NCBI GenBank assembly: GCA_003326195.1
Contig: LXQE01000191.1
Span: forward strand, 1 to 36,487
Source: Nostoc punctiforme NIES-2108
GTDB lineage: Bacteria; Cyanobacteriota; Cyanobacteriia; Cyanobacteriales; Nostocaceae
Reading direction: 5' to 3'
DNA length: 36,487 nt
Shown: one piece after another, positions 16,528-25,064 of the stretch
How positions within the stretch are numbered: position 1 is the stretch's first letter
Layout: each line of letters starts with the position of its first letter
Made by a program: the position numbers and the translations under genes
The notes under the pieces: generated by a model
What the model was told of the DNA's origin: nothing
The model's input: only the letters and a program-made list of their open reading frames with translations
Databases searched by the model: none

Positions 16528-16749
16528 TTAGAATCTTGACCCGCAAAGAGACTGAAGTTGAACTTCCGGCAAGTTCCGATTCTTTTCCCGACAAACTAAC
16601 ACATCAGTTAACCGTCGTTCAGCATAGAACTGATGAGCTATCCAACCCAAGGGAAGACCAGCCAATAGTCCAACAATTAACCCAATTATCAAGCTAGAAA
16701 CAAGATTCTTTCTAGTGATAGTATTCTGCCGCTCTACTCTTGCTGACAT
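16528..16749 (-). CDS. Small membrane protein, 73 aa
   Basis: The ATG at 16747-16749 is preceded by AGAGGGG at good spacing. One hydrophobic segment (about residues 17-38, SSLIIGLIVGLLAGLPLGWIAH) follows a basic N-terminus, predicting a single-pass inner-membrane protein. The C-terminal part is charged and has two Cys residues. No family is recognised. It lies 37 nt downstream of the helicase remnant and points the same way, so it may have been the downstream partner of that helicase before it decayed. Confidence 0.6.
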   Translation of the reverse strand: MSARVERQNTITRKNLVSSLIIGLIVGLLAGLPLGWIAHQFYAERRLTDVLVCREKNRNLPEVQLQSLCGSRF

Positions 16750-16786
16750 AATTCCCCTCTAAATGAATAAAATGCCTTTATTACAA

Positions 16787-17278
16787 TTATCGCGTCTCCC
16801 CAAATTCCTTGATATATTCCACCAATTCTCTGGTATGCCCCCCTTCAGAAATTCGCTCCAAATTCCCCACTAAGATAAACAGTTCTCGCGCTCTACTAAC
16901 AGCCACATTGAGTAGATTAGGCCGTCGATTAATAAACCAAAGGCTATCAGTTGCAGAGCATTGGCGAGTTGAGAAAATTACCACCGACTTCTGACCACCT
17001 TGAAAAGTGTGAACTGTGCCAATGCTCTTGGGGGAAAAATCTGACCAGCGAGATTTTAAACGTTGAGTCAGCGCATCTACTTGACGGCGGTAAGGTGAAA
17101 TCACGCCAATCGTGTTGTCAGAGTCAGGAGAATTTAAGCAATAACCCGCCCCTAATAACTCTTCAATCAACGCTTCTACTGCATCAACTTCTGCCCAATT
17201 AACGCAGCTTCCCTTCCACATTGCAAGCAATCAGGTTTGCACCCAACCGAGAAGCTTTTGGTTCAGTTTTGATAATCA
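16787..17278 (-). pseudogene. 3' remnant of an SF1 helicase, paralogue of the 961-aa helicase
   Basis: The main frame (17230 to 16787) matches the last ~140 residues of the intact helicase encoded at 20633-23518, including TIGVISPYRRQVDALTQRLK, IGTVHTFQGGQKSVVIFS and NVAVSRARELFILVGN. Upstream, another frame reads ANLIACNVEGKLR, which corresponds to HLLAYHVEGSHTH of the intact copy, so there is a frameshift near 17215. Homology then disappears at about 17250-17280, where the parA promoter region begins. The Walker A, Walker B and coiled-coil parts are missing, so this is a truncated, non-functional relic. Identity to the intact gene appears moderate rather than recent-duplicate level. Confidence 0.85.
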
Positions 17279-17450
17279 TGTCGTAATTGCACAAGCGATC
17301 GCAAAAACTAGCAATCACTGAAATTAGATATTTAACTGTGGATGAGTTGTATATTGGTAGTGAAATTTACCCCATCCCTAAATAAACAGTACCGATTGCC
17401 CCATCAACAGTTATCTTAAGTTGTAATGGTGCAGGTAAACCAACTCATTT
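17279..17450 (+). promoter_or_regulatory. Upstream region of the partition operon
   Basis: A 172-bp gene-free stretch precedes parA. It contains a HIP1-type AGCGATCGCA (about 17292-17301) and AT-rich DNA. No exact copy of the CCCATAACGTTATGGG palindrome is seen here. A promoter is expected but no clear hexamers stand out, and no good ribosome-binding site precedes the parA ATG. Confidence 0.35.
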
Positions 17451-18206
17451 ATGAGCCGAATCATCGCAGTTTTTAATCAGGCGGGAGGTGTTGCCAAAAC
17501 CACCCTTACCCAAAACCTGGGCTACCAAATAGCGCAATTGGGTCATCGCGTCCTGCTCATCGATATTGACCCCCAAGCCAGCTTAACCATTTTTATGGGC
17601 TTGGTTCCAAGAGACATAGAGCAAACCGTCAACAATGCCATTGTGGATGAACAACCTCTGCCAATTCTTGAGGGGATTCACGGCATGGATTTAGCGCCTG
17701 CCAACATCTCTCTTTCTACGGCAGAAATGCAATTGGTTAGTGCTTCCATGCGCGATTTTCGCCTTAAAGAAGCCATCGAACCAATTGAATCAGATTATGA
17801 TTTTATATTAATAGATTGCCCTCCCAGCTTAGGGCTACTAAGTTACATCTCCCTTGTAGCTGCCACTCATGTTCTCGTGCCTCTGGAAACCCATTTCAAA
17901 GCCTTTGAGGGAACAGGCGAACTCTTAAAAACGGTTGCTACAGTACGCAACAAACCGAACCGCAAATTGCAAATCGCCGGGTTTGTCCCCACAAAATACG
18001 ATGCCCGTAACTCTCAGGATACTCGTACCCTAGCAGCCATCACCGAACAACTAGCAAGCGCCGGAACTGTCTTTGCCCCCATTCCTCGCTCCACTGCTTT
18101 TGTTGATGCTTCAGAAGAACGAATGCCCCTTGCAGTTTACGATCCAAAGCACCCATCTGTTGCCATCTTAAAAAAAATAGCCCTTAGCATAGAATCCTTA
18201 AAATGA
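17451..18206 (+). CDS. parA: ParA partition ATPase, 251 aa
   Basis: The deviant Walker A is NQAGGVAKTTLTQNLG (residues about 8-23), with the signature Lys before the Gly pair replaced and the GxAKTT form common in cyanobacterial plasmid ParAs. Walker A' is LLIDIDPQASLT (about 35-46), and Walker B is FILIDCPPSLGLL (about 119-131). No N-terminal HTH is present, as in short type Ib-like ParAs. The protein should form an ATP-dependent gradient on nucleoid DNA and move ParB/parS complexes. The stop overlaps the parB start by 4 nt (ATGA), so the pair is translationally coupled. Confidence 0.93.
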   Translation: MSRIIAVFNQAGGVAKTTLTQNLGYQIAQLGHRVLLIDIDPQASLTIFMGLVPRDIEQTVNNAIVDEQPLPILEGIHGMDLAPANISLSTAEMQLVSASMRDFRLKEAIEPIESDYDFILIDCPPSLGLLSYISLVAATHVLVPLETHFKAFEGTGELLKTVATVRNKPNRKLQIAGFVPTKYDARNSQDTRTLAAITEQLASAGTVFAPIPRSTAFVDASEERMPLAVYDPKHPSVAILKKIALSIESLK

Positions 18207-19312
18207 GACGCACTAAAGCAAGCCAACCTCTTAAAAGCAAAATTGATGTACCTTGGGACACCACAGGCGCATTGAATGCTGGTTCTGCTCAATCCATGCC
18301 CTTAGACCAGATTGTTCTGCCGCCGAATCAACCGCGCCGTTATTTTGACCCGGAAGCATTAAAGCAGTTAACCGAGTCGATAAAGCAGCATGGCATCCTG
18401 CAACCTCTGTTGGTGCGTCCACTAGGCTCTGGGAAATACGAAGTAGTAGCAGGAGAACGACGCTACAGGTCAGGAATTGAAGCCAAACTTGAAGCTGCAC
18501 CTGTGGTTGTGCGTGAGCTATCTGATGACCAAGCGTTTCAGTTGGCTTTGATAGAAAACTTACTTCGAGAAGACCTCAACCCAGTTGAAGAAACTGAAGG
18601 CATCCTGCAACTGCTGTCTCTGAAACTAGGTCGAAGTGTTGAGGAAATACCCCCATTACTGTATCGTCTACAACGCCTACAAAATAAAGCATCTACAGTT
18701 ACCCATAACGTTATGGGCGCACACGAGAGCGAAGGTGATGAACCTACCCATAACGTTATGGGCGGAGTTGAAACTGAGTCCACTAATAACGCTATCAGCG
18801 ATGAGGAAGGCGATATTGAATTATCTACCCATAACGTTATGGGCGAAACCGAAACAGATAATTCCGGCCTCAACCAGGAGCAGCCATTAAACCCAGACCT
18901 AAAAATCGTTGAAGAGGTGTTTCTTGGCTTAGGGTTAATGACCTGGGAATCTTTCGTTAAGAACCGCCTGCCCTTGTTAAACCTCCCAGAAGATATCCTT
19001 GATGCGCTAAGGGAAGGCTCACTTGAGTACACCAAAGCCAAAGCCATCGCCCAGATTCAGAAATTAGATGAGCGCGTTGCATTTTTAGAACAAGTTCTTG
19101 CTAACAACTGGTCTTTAAGTGAAATCAGACAGCGCATTATTGAGAAGAAAACCCCAGCCTCTACCGCAAACACCGAGTCGAACGATTACAAAGAGCGCTT
19201 TACTGCTGCGACTACCAAACTAAGAAAATCGCGTATTTGGTCAGACCCTAAGAAGCGCAAGCAAATAGAGAAACTACTTGCACAACTGGAGACGCTGACA
19301 AATGTTGAGTAA
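18203..19312 (+). CDS. parB: ParB partition protein carrying THNVMG repeats, 369 aa
   Basis: The N-terminal ParB/Srx CTPase-type domain spans about residues 30-125, with QPRRYFD (about 44-50), GERRYRSG (ParB box II, about 92-99) and LIENLLREDLNPVEE (about 115-130). A helical DNA-binding part follows and resumes after residue 230 (LPEDILDALREGSLEYTKAK and beyond). Between them lies an inserted linker (about 165-225) containing THNVMG at 167-172, 182-187 and 209-214 and a decayed TNNAIS at 194-199. Each THNVMG is the translation of the DNA palindrome CCCATAACGTTATGGG, so probable parS centromere sites are embedded in the gene. The C-terminus is basic and helical, presumably the dimerisation or DNA-contact part. 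Confidence 0.92.
   Translation: MRRTKASQPLKSKIDVPWDTTGALNAGSAQSMPLDQIVLPPNQPRRYFDPEALKQLTESIKQHGILQPLLVRPLGSGKYEVVAGERRYRSGIEAKLEAAPVVVRELSDDQAFQLALIENLLREDLNPVEETEGILQLLSLKLGRSVEEIPPLLYRLQRLQNKASTVTHNVMGAHESEGDEPTHNVMGGVETESTNNAISDEEGDIELSTHNVMGETETDNSGLNQEQPLNPDLKIVEEVFLGLGLMTWESFVKNRLPLLNLPEDILDALREGSLEYTKAKAIAQIQKLDERVAFLEQVLANNWSLSEIRQRIIEKKTPASTANTESNDYKERFTAATTKLRKSRIWSDPKKRKQIEKLLAQLETLTNVE
18702..18717. promoter_or_regulatory. parS: Probable parS site 1 (inside parB)
   Basis: CCCATAACGTTATGGG is a perfect 16-bp palindrome. It lies in frame and encodes part of THNVMG. Multiplicity, symmetry and position in the par operon support a ParB-binding site. Confidence 0.7.
18747..18762. promoter_or_regulatory. 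parS: Probable parS site 2 (inside parB)
   Basis: This is an identical 16-bp palindrome 45 bp after site 1, also in frame (THNVMG). Flanking bases TA on the left and CG on the right agree with site 3. Confidence 0.7.
18783..18798. promoter_or_regulatory. Degenerate parS-like copy (inside parB)
   Basis: CTAATAACGCTATCAG matches the palindrome at 11 of 16 positions and stays in frame, encoding NNAIS where the others encode HNVMG. It is 36 bp after site 2 and 45 bp before the next perfect site, and looks like a decayed repeat unit. Confidence 0.5.
18828..18843. promoter_or_regulatory. parS: Probable parS site 3 (inside parB)
   Basis: This is the third perfect copy of CCCATAACGTTATGGG, in frame (THNVMG), preceded by CTA and followed by CG. 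Confidence 0.7.
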
Positions 19313-19325
19313 AGGTAAGAGATTA

Positions 19326-20366
19326 TTACTCTCTGGGTAACAAGCGTCTCACGGTGTCTGGTAAGAAACGTTCTAAAAAAAGTTCAATATTCCTAATATT
19401 GCGTTGATATAAAGTTCCCAAATAGATCATAGATATTCCCAAAACTGTTAGCGCAAACGGAAATAAGACTGCATTCTGAAAGACGCTGTAAGCGAGGTGT
19501 CCTAGATAACCAAAGACACCCATTCCTCCAAAAACAATAAAAACTTTTCGTTTTAACAATACCGACAGCAACATTAACCCGAAATTAATCAAACAATAGA
19601 GAAATTTTTGAAATTCATTACTGTCTCCCATTAAAGTAAGACCAAACCAAAAAGCAAGTAATCCAAACAAATATAGCCAAAAAGAATAATCTCCATCGCG
19701 TCTACGAGTGCGGATATCTACTAGATAAGCGACAACAATACAAGCAATACCAAACCACACGGAAACTAATAGTCGTAGCTGCCAATCGTACATTTTTTCA
19801 CCAAACAATAATGGTGTGATATCCATAGACATGAAATATAGCGAAAAGGCGATGGGAGCAGTTAAAAAGGGAAAACGAACAAAATTGATGGCAACTAAAC
19901 CTGCGATGATAGTTCCTAACTCCATCAAAAACCAACTGCCTTTAATCCAGAGATAAAAATCTTGATATGTACCAGGGTCGCCTTGAGTCCAAAACCCTGT
20001 CGCACGTTGCAGCCCGTAAATTGCTAAAGGAGTCAAGGAAACTGCAATGGTAAATAGCAAACCTCCAGGAATTTTCATCTCGTGTCGCCACCAGAGGTTG
20101 CTTCCTGCAAGTACAAAGCACAAGGCATAAATGCTGGCTAACAAAAAAATCCCACCGCCACCAAATGATTCCCACGCTAATGTCATGAACCAAGTCATGG
20201 CTGAGATGACAATTAACGCCCCAAAGTAAAAAGTGACATTGGCAAAATTAAATTGCGGACGTTCGCTGTTACGCATTAAAAGTGCATTCCATAACGCATT
20301 AGCTTGTTCTGCTGTAATTAAGCCTTGAGAAACCGCCCAATCTAAATCTTCCTGAGAAATTTTCAT
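19326..20366 (-). CDS. DUF2157-family membrane protein, 346 aa
   Basis: The N-terminal soluble helical motif (MKISQEDLDWAVSQGLITAE, then QANALWNAL, about residues 1-29) is the DUF2157 signature. It is followed by about eight to ten hydrophobic segments from residue 45 to 325 and a basic C-terminus. The family consists of predicted inner-membrane proteins of unknown function, common in cyanobacterial chromosomes. Here it is convergent with parB, with a 13-bp gap and no visible terminator between them, and divergent from the helicase gene. Its plasmid role is unclear; it may be cargo. Confidence 0.85.
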   Translation of the reverse strand: MKISQEDLDWAVSQGLITAEQANALWNALLMRNSERPQFNFANVTFYFGALIVISAMTWFMTLAWESFGGGGIFLLASIYALCFVLAGSNLWWRHEMKIPGGLLFTIAVSLTPLAIYGLQRATGFWTQGDPGTYQDFYLWIKGSWFLMELGTIIAGLVAINFVRFPFLTAPIAFSLYFMSMDITPLLFGEKMYDWQLRLLVSVWFGIACIVVAYLVDIRTRRRDGDYSFWLYLFGLLAFWFGLTLMGDSNEFQKFLYCLINFGLMLLSVLLKRKVFIVFGGMGVFGYLGHLAYSVFQNAVLFPFALTVLGISMIYLGTLYQRNIRNIELFLERFLPDTVRRLLPRE

Positions 20367-20632
20367 AGTGATTTACCTCGATTAACTCAACTCAATCATC
20401 GCTTTTCTTGAAAAAATAGTCGAGATTTTGTGCCGATTTTTGTATGCTCCCGTTTGTCTCAAAGAATTGAAGAGCTATCCATAATGGGAGTGCCCATAAC
20501 GTTATGGAAAAATATAATTGTTAAATTTTTTGTGAAAAACTGTTTACTAATTTCTAATTCTGGCAAGAAACGACAAAAAATATTAAGTTAAGGAGAGTAC
20601 CAGTTAGTACAGTCGCTCCCACAAATGTCCCC
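20367..20632. promoter_or_regulatory. Divergent intergenic region between the DUF2157 and helicase genes
   Basis: This 266-bp AT-rich stretch contains the extra parS-like site at 20493-20508 and, just before it, a shortened look-alike CCATAATGGG (20479-20488). AAGGAG at 20590-20595 is about 37 nt before the helicase ATG, too far to serve that start. An upstream in-frame start was looked for and not found, so the leader is unusual. Promoters for both genes must lie here. Confidence 0.4.
20493..20508. promoter_or_regulatory. parS: parS-like site upstream of the helicase gene
   Basis: CCCATAACGTTATGGA matches the parB-internal palindrome at 15 of 16 positions. It is about 1.7 kb from the parB cluster, in the gap before the helicase gene, and could be a further ParB-binding site or a repression site for the divergent promoters. 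Confidence 0.6.
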
Positions 20633-23518
20633 ATGCTAGAGTCAGAAAAACTTATCCAGATAATACAAGCTTGGTTAGGCTATATCAGGTTAGAAGAACT
20701 GACTCAAGCTGAGGTCGAACGTTCTTCAGATATCTATTCAAAAGTAGTAGATAAGGGAGTGCAGCTTGTTGGCAACAAGCTACTGTTAGATAGCGAAGTA
20801 TTTACGCAATTCCAACAACAGCAAGAAGCAGCTAAAAGAGGGAACAAAAATGATGTTCAGATGGCTGTTGCTTTCCCACAAATCTATATAATCAATGGCA
20901 AGGGCAAAGACCAGAAGCTGAAATACCTACCTAATTTCACAATTGATATTTCACCCATCTTTAAAGGTAATTACCGCAAAACTGGCTGGGACTTGACCGA
21001 ATACGAGTTTCAGCCAGTGGTTGTTAATTTGATGAGGCTGTACGGACTAGAGGAGGAGCAAGCCGAATCACTGATTGTTGCGTCAGGAATTGGAAAATTT
21101 TTAGAAGATACATTTAAAGGAAGATTCCCAACGCTTCGAGACTTTCTTGAACTGGTAGATTTACCCGAAGGAAAATACAAAACCTCTCGGCAACCTTATT
21201 TGCTTCGCTGCGACTTTACACCCTACAATGCCCTTCTGAAACTTGACATACAAGAAATATTCAAGGAACTTCAACAACCTGACTCTAAGGCTGGATGGCT
21301 AACTGAAACTCACCCAGCAATGCAGTACCTCTGGGGTCAGCCACAATCACCCAGACATGAGGTGATGTTCTGGGGGGCTTTCCCTGACCATCCACCTGAT
21401 GAATTTCAAGCGTCTGTCTTGAAACACGCCCAAGAGAACTTATTAACTGCTGTTTGTGGGCCACCCGGAACTGGAAAAACAGAAGTGTTTCTCCACCTCA
21501 TAGCACAGCAAGTAGTGAATCGGGCGTTACAGCTTGTTCGCGGTGAAGATGATGCAAATAATTTAATACTTTTTGTCGGCACTAATAACAGCACCGTTAA
21601 AAAATTCCAACAACGACTGACTATAAATTCTCCTGCTCAACAGTTTTATCTCCCCGGCGGCAACCAAACTATTATCCGTAAGGAAACTCTACCTAAACTA
21701 CAATCAACCCAAGATTGGCTGCGTAATACTGAATTTGATCAGGATTCTTGGCAACAAGCCAAACTTGAATTGCTGCAAGCCGAGAGTGAAATTCAGCAAC
21801 TTATAGAGCAAGACCGCTTGAATACTGCTCAAAAAGTTATTGACATTGAACAGCGATCGCAACTGAATGAAGAAATCCAATCTCTCAATGACGATATTGC
21901 TGCTAAGTCTGTCTCCTTAGAAGCCCAAACTGAACAGCTATCAAGTTTGGCTGCTTACGAAAATTTTCCCATTGAGGCTTACGAACAGATACAAATTGCG
22001 TTATTCCAAGCAGAACGCGAACTGCCCAAAGATTCTGACTCTATGACGAAACGCGCCTTGGACTGGCTTAATGCTACTACCGACAAGCGAATTTTTCAGC
22101 GTTTGGCGAATCGGATAAACGCGGCTGTTTTAAACACCTTGGCAACAGCGCATCCCTTTCAGATACCCATTGACCCCTCTAGTTTAACGACAGCAATCAC
22201 AAGCGTTAACCAAAAAATTGGTTTCTCACGGCAATGGCGGAATCAAAACTTGGAAGTAACTGAAATTCAAAGCCAAATAGCGGCTTTAACTAAGGAACTA
22301 GAACTAAAGCAAGCTCAACAGCAACAAATCCAAGAACAACTTGATAGTTACCCTCAAGCGGATTTCTACAGTCGTTTTTACCGCGACCACCACCAATTAC
22401 AGCTAGAACTGTTTCAACGTGCCTGGGCGTTTCTGTTGCAAGAAGTTCTCCGACGCAAGGAGAGCGTTATGAGGGCATTGTCAACTTATGGCAGTGTCTT
22501 GACGGGCGACGGAGGGGCATTGCTAAAACTGGAAAGTCATACTGATGCTATCTTCCGTGACTTGAGCTTGATTTTCCCTGTCATTACCTCCACCCTCCAA
22601 TCAATGCGTAATATGCTGCCAATTCTCCAACCCAATAGCGTGAAGCTGGCACTGGTGGATGAAGCGGGGACAACTCTTGTACATCAATTATTTCCCTTGC
22701 TGGTGCGATCGCAACGGGCAGTAGTGGCAGGCGACCCCCAACAAATTGAGCCAATAGTTAACATGAGCGACGATACTATCAAACAATATCTGAAAACCGC
22801 CTTTCTGGATATGGGTATGGGCAATGAAGATTACTATCGCTATGCCCCCACTGCCAAATACACGGCTACCGCTTATCATCGCGCTGCTGGTGCTAGTGGT
22901 GCAGAAGGCGACTTAGGCAATGGCATTATTCTCTCTAATCATTACCGTTGCACCCCACCCATTATTCAGTTTTGCAGCCCTAACTATCCCGGTGGTCTGC
23001 AAATCCTTTCAGATTATAACGGGGAAGCAAAAGTCAAGCATCTGCTGGCTTACCATGTCGAGGGAAGCCACACCCATAATACCAATCCAGAAGAAATTGA
23101 TGCTGTAGAAACTATAATTGCGTCCTTGCTAAAACATGGGTATTCTACTAACTCGGATGACAACTCAAAAACAATTGGGGTGATGTCGCCGTTTTCGCAG
23201 CAAGCTAACGCGCTCAAGTATCGACTATCTAACCGTTGGCGAAACTTTTCTTGGGATGATATTGGCACAGTTCATACCTTTCAGGGAGGAGAAAAATCGG
23301 CTATCATCTTTTCTCCTTACCAGTGCCACCAAGAGCATAGTTTTTGGTTCCTCAACCGCAAACCCAATTTACTAAATACCGCCGTTAGTAGGGCAAGGGA
23401 ATTGTTTATTTTGGTGGGCAATGTTAGGGAACTAGAATTAGCAGGTGGTGAAACTAAGCGGTTAGTTGAACACATTCGGCTACATGGAGAAATTCACACT
23501 TATGTGAGGCTGGAATGA
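20633..23518 (+). CDS. SF1 (UPF1/AAA_11-AAA_12-like) helicase, 961 aa
   Basis: The N-terminal ~260 residues are an uncharacterised domain. Helicase motifs follow: Walker A CGPPGTGKTEVFLHL (about 275-290), a long insertion (about 365-590) rich in Gln, Leu and Glu and predicted to be coiled coil, Walker B LALVDEAGTT (about 670-679), motif III VVAGDPQQIEPIV (about 692-704), motif V IGTVHTFQGGEKSAIIFS (about 876-893) and motif VI NTAVSRARELFILVGN (about 914-929). These identify an ATP-driven DNA or RNA translocase. Family members with nuclease-like partners are common in defence islands. The next two genes, on the same strand, have nuclease-like motifs. A decayed paralogue lies at 16787-17278. 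The start is the only plausible ATG, although it lacks a well-placed Shine-Dalgarno. Confidence 0.9.
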   Translation: MLESEKLIQIIQAWLGYIRLEELTQAEVERSSDIYSKVVDKGVQLVGNKLLLDSEVFTQFQQQQEAAKRGNKNDVQMAVAFPQIYIINGKGKDQKLKYLPNFTIDISPIFKGNYRKTGWDLTEYEFQPVVVNLMRLYGLEEEQAESLIVASGIGKFLEDTFKGRFPTLRDFLELVDLPEGKYKTSRQPYLLRCDFTPYNALLKLDIQEIFKELQQPDSKAGWLTETHPAMQYLWGQPQSPRHEVMFWGAFPDHPPDEFQASVLKHAQENLLTAVCGPPGTGKTEVFLHLIAQQVVNRALQLVRGEDDANNLILFVGTNNSTVKKFQQRLTINSPAQQFYLPGGNQTIIRKETLPKLQSTQDWLRNTEFDQDSWQQAKLELLQAESEIQQLIEQDRLNTAQKVIDIEQRSQLNEEIQSLNDDIAAKSVSLEAQTEQLSSLAAYENFPIEAYEQIQIALFQAERELPKDSDSMTKRALDWLNATTDKRIFQRLANRINAAVLNTLATAHPFQIPIDPSSLTTAITSVNQKIGFSRQWRNQNLEVTEIQSQIAALTKELELKQAQQQQIQEQLDSYPQADFYSRFYRDHHQLQLELFQRAWAFLLQEVLRRKESVMRALSTYGSVLTGDGGALLKLESHTDAIFRDLSLIFPVITSTLQSMRNMLPILQPNSVKLALVDEAGTTLVHQLFPLLVRSQRAVVAGDPQQIEPIVNMSDDTIKQYLKTAFLDMGMGNEDYYRYAPTAKYTATAYHRAAGASGAEGDLGNGIILSNHYRCTPPIIQFCSPNYPGGLQILSDYNGEAKVKHLLAYHVEGSHTHNTNPEEIDAVETIIASLLKHGYSTNSDDNSKTIGVMSPFSQQANALKYRLSNRWRNFSWDDIGTVHTFQGGEKSAIIFSPYQCHQEHSFWFLNRKPNLLNTAVSRARELFILVGNVRELELAGGETKRLVEHIRLHGEIHTYVRLE

Positions 23519-23538
23519 CCTTGTTTTAACTTTTTCGA

Positions 23539-24939
23539 TTGGCAATAGTTGTGCGTTCTTGCTTGTGGCTCGTTCATTGTCAAAAGGTTAGGACACCGAA
23601 TGCAGAGGGGTTAAATCTTTTTATACGGTATTGTTACCTAATAAAGGCAGAGGATACAGTAGAACTCCGCTCACAAGTTCTTGGCTGCAATGTAGTTGCT
23701 GAAGTTTTAAATAACAGTAGATCGTTGTTTATTGCAGAGTCAATTCTTGCCGCATTTGAAGCTTTTCTGGCAACAAGTCTTGATTCGCAATTAATTCCTC
23801 ATCAACCAAATATTAGATTTCAAATAATATCATCCGATTCTGTTGCTAACGTTATTGATTTTCATATTAAAGAGGAAGATGGGGAAACTTTTGAAACTCT
23901 CATAGAAGTAAAGCATTCTGCCAATGAATCTTACATAACAGGGCTTAATCCTGAATCATTAAACAAAACGTTGACTGAGTTAATTATTCAAGTAATTTTT
24001 AAGATAGCGTTTGTATCAAACCCGGAACAGTATTTTGAAAGACTTTTACAAGATGAACTGGCTTTTTCTCGCGCACTGGATTTTACAAACGTAGCTGTTG
24101 CTGTTTGGAATATTTTGGGTAAAAGTCCAAAACTGCAACTAACGGATTGGAGATTAAGCGATAGTGATAAGCATTTTCCATCTCAACGAACAAATATTTG
24201 GAACACTGAAACAGTTCAGAATACCTCTCAACAACGAGCTAATGTAGTCTCACCCAAGCCAGGACAAGGTGAACCTCCGCCTGAACTCAAGAGTATCGAT
24301 CACCTAAAACATCGCGATCGCAAAATTTTATCATTGATTAATGTCCATCTTTGGGATAAAGCTGGTTGGTGCGGAGTAGGCGTTGGATTTATACCGAATT
24401 CTCAAAATCTCCCACTCCTACAGCTTGCATTTTTATTTCGAGATGAAAATGCAAGCAAGAAAATTTTTGCTCAATGGCGAGAAGCTGTAGGAGACACAGA
24501 TGTAGAAGAAAAAATCAGGGTATCTATTATTACTGGAATTGATGCTGATAATCCAGCAGCTTATCGTGTAGTTATTGGGACTAATCCCGATTGCCTGGAA
24601 GTTTCTAGTAACTCACAAGTCCTATTGGGTTATCGTATTCACACTATGGAACCAAGCAATTCTAGAAATATTGATCAATTTATCAGTGCATTTGAAAATT
24701 TGGGATTTTACATCCTTACACCAGGATATATAGCTCAAGACAGTTCCAGTCCAGATTTTTTCTGGGAGCTTGGAATTATGAAACGACAAATATCCATTCG
24801 TCCAGCATGGCAAATAGGAGAACATGATTTTGATATTTGTGGAATTCAACCTGACGATAAAATAATTATTCCTGAAGATGTCAAAGACCCTCCAGTAGTA
24901 GCTGCTTTGGCACGTTTGAGAAAACTAAAGTATAGGTAA
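23539..24939 (+). CDS. PD-(D/E)XK-signature protein without an ATG start, 466 aa, possibly 5'-truncated
   Basis: The open frame begins 20 nt after the helicase stop. It has no ATG before about residue 370, so the start must be a TTG (23539) or another non-ATG codon, or the gene has lost its 5' end. The first ~55 residues look poorly conserved. From about residue 63 the sequence becomes domain-like: an AESILAAFEAFLATS helix with Glu67, then VIDFHI with Asp107 and LIEVKHS with Glu123 and Lys125, the classic D...ExK nuclease core. A Pro-rich linker (about 230-260) leads to a C-terminal mixed domain (about 265-466) containing WDKAGWCGVGVGF and IFAQWREAVGD. I cannot name the family. It is probably co-transcribed with the helicase and may supply nuclease activity. 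Confidence 0.65.
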   Translation: MAIVVRSCLWLVHCQKVRTPNAEGLNLFIRYCYLIKAEDTVELRSQVLGCNVVAEVLNNSRSLFIAESILAAFEAFLATSLDSQLIPHQPNIRFQIISSDSVANVIDFHIKEEDGETFETLIEVKHSANESYITGLNPESLNKTLTELIIQVIFKIAFVSNPEQYFERLLQDELAFSRALDFTNVAVAVWNILGKSPKLQLTDWRLSDSDKHFPSQRTNIWNTETVQNTSQQRANVVSPKPGQGEPPPELKSIDHLKHRDRKILSLINVHLWDKAGWCGVGVGFIPNSQNLPLLQLAFLFRDENASKKIFAQWREAVGDTDVEEKIRVSIITGIDADNPAAYRVVIGTNPDCLEVSSNSQVLLGYRIHTMEPSNSRNIDQFISAFENLGFYILTPGYIAQDSSSPDFFWELGIMKRQISIRPAWQIGEHDFDICGIQPDDKIIIPEDVKDPPVVAALARLRKLKYR

Positions 24940-25064
24940 TTCTCTAAAAGCTGCTGAGTGTGAAGTGTGGCATCAGTTTACGGGTGTCCGCCGAGCTACT
25001 CAGATTGGGATGCACACTCAAAAGCTAGCACTTACTTGGCATATTTTATAGCATTTTTATCATT

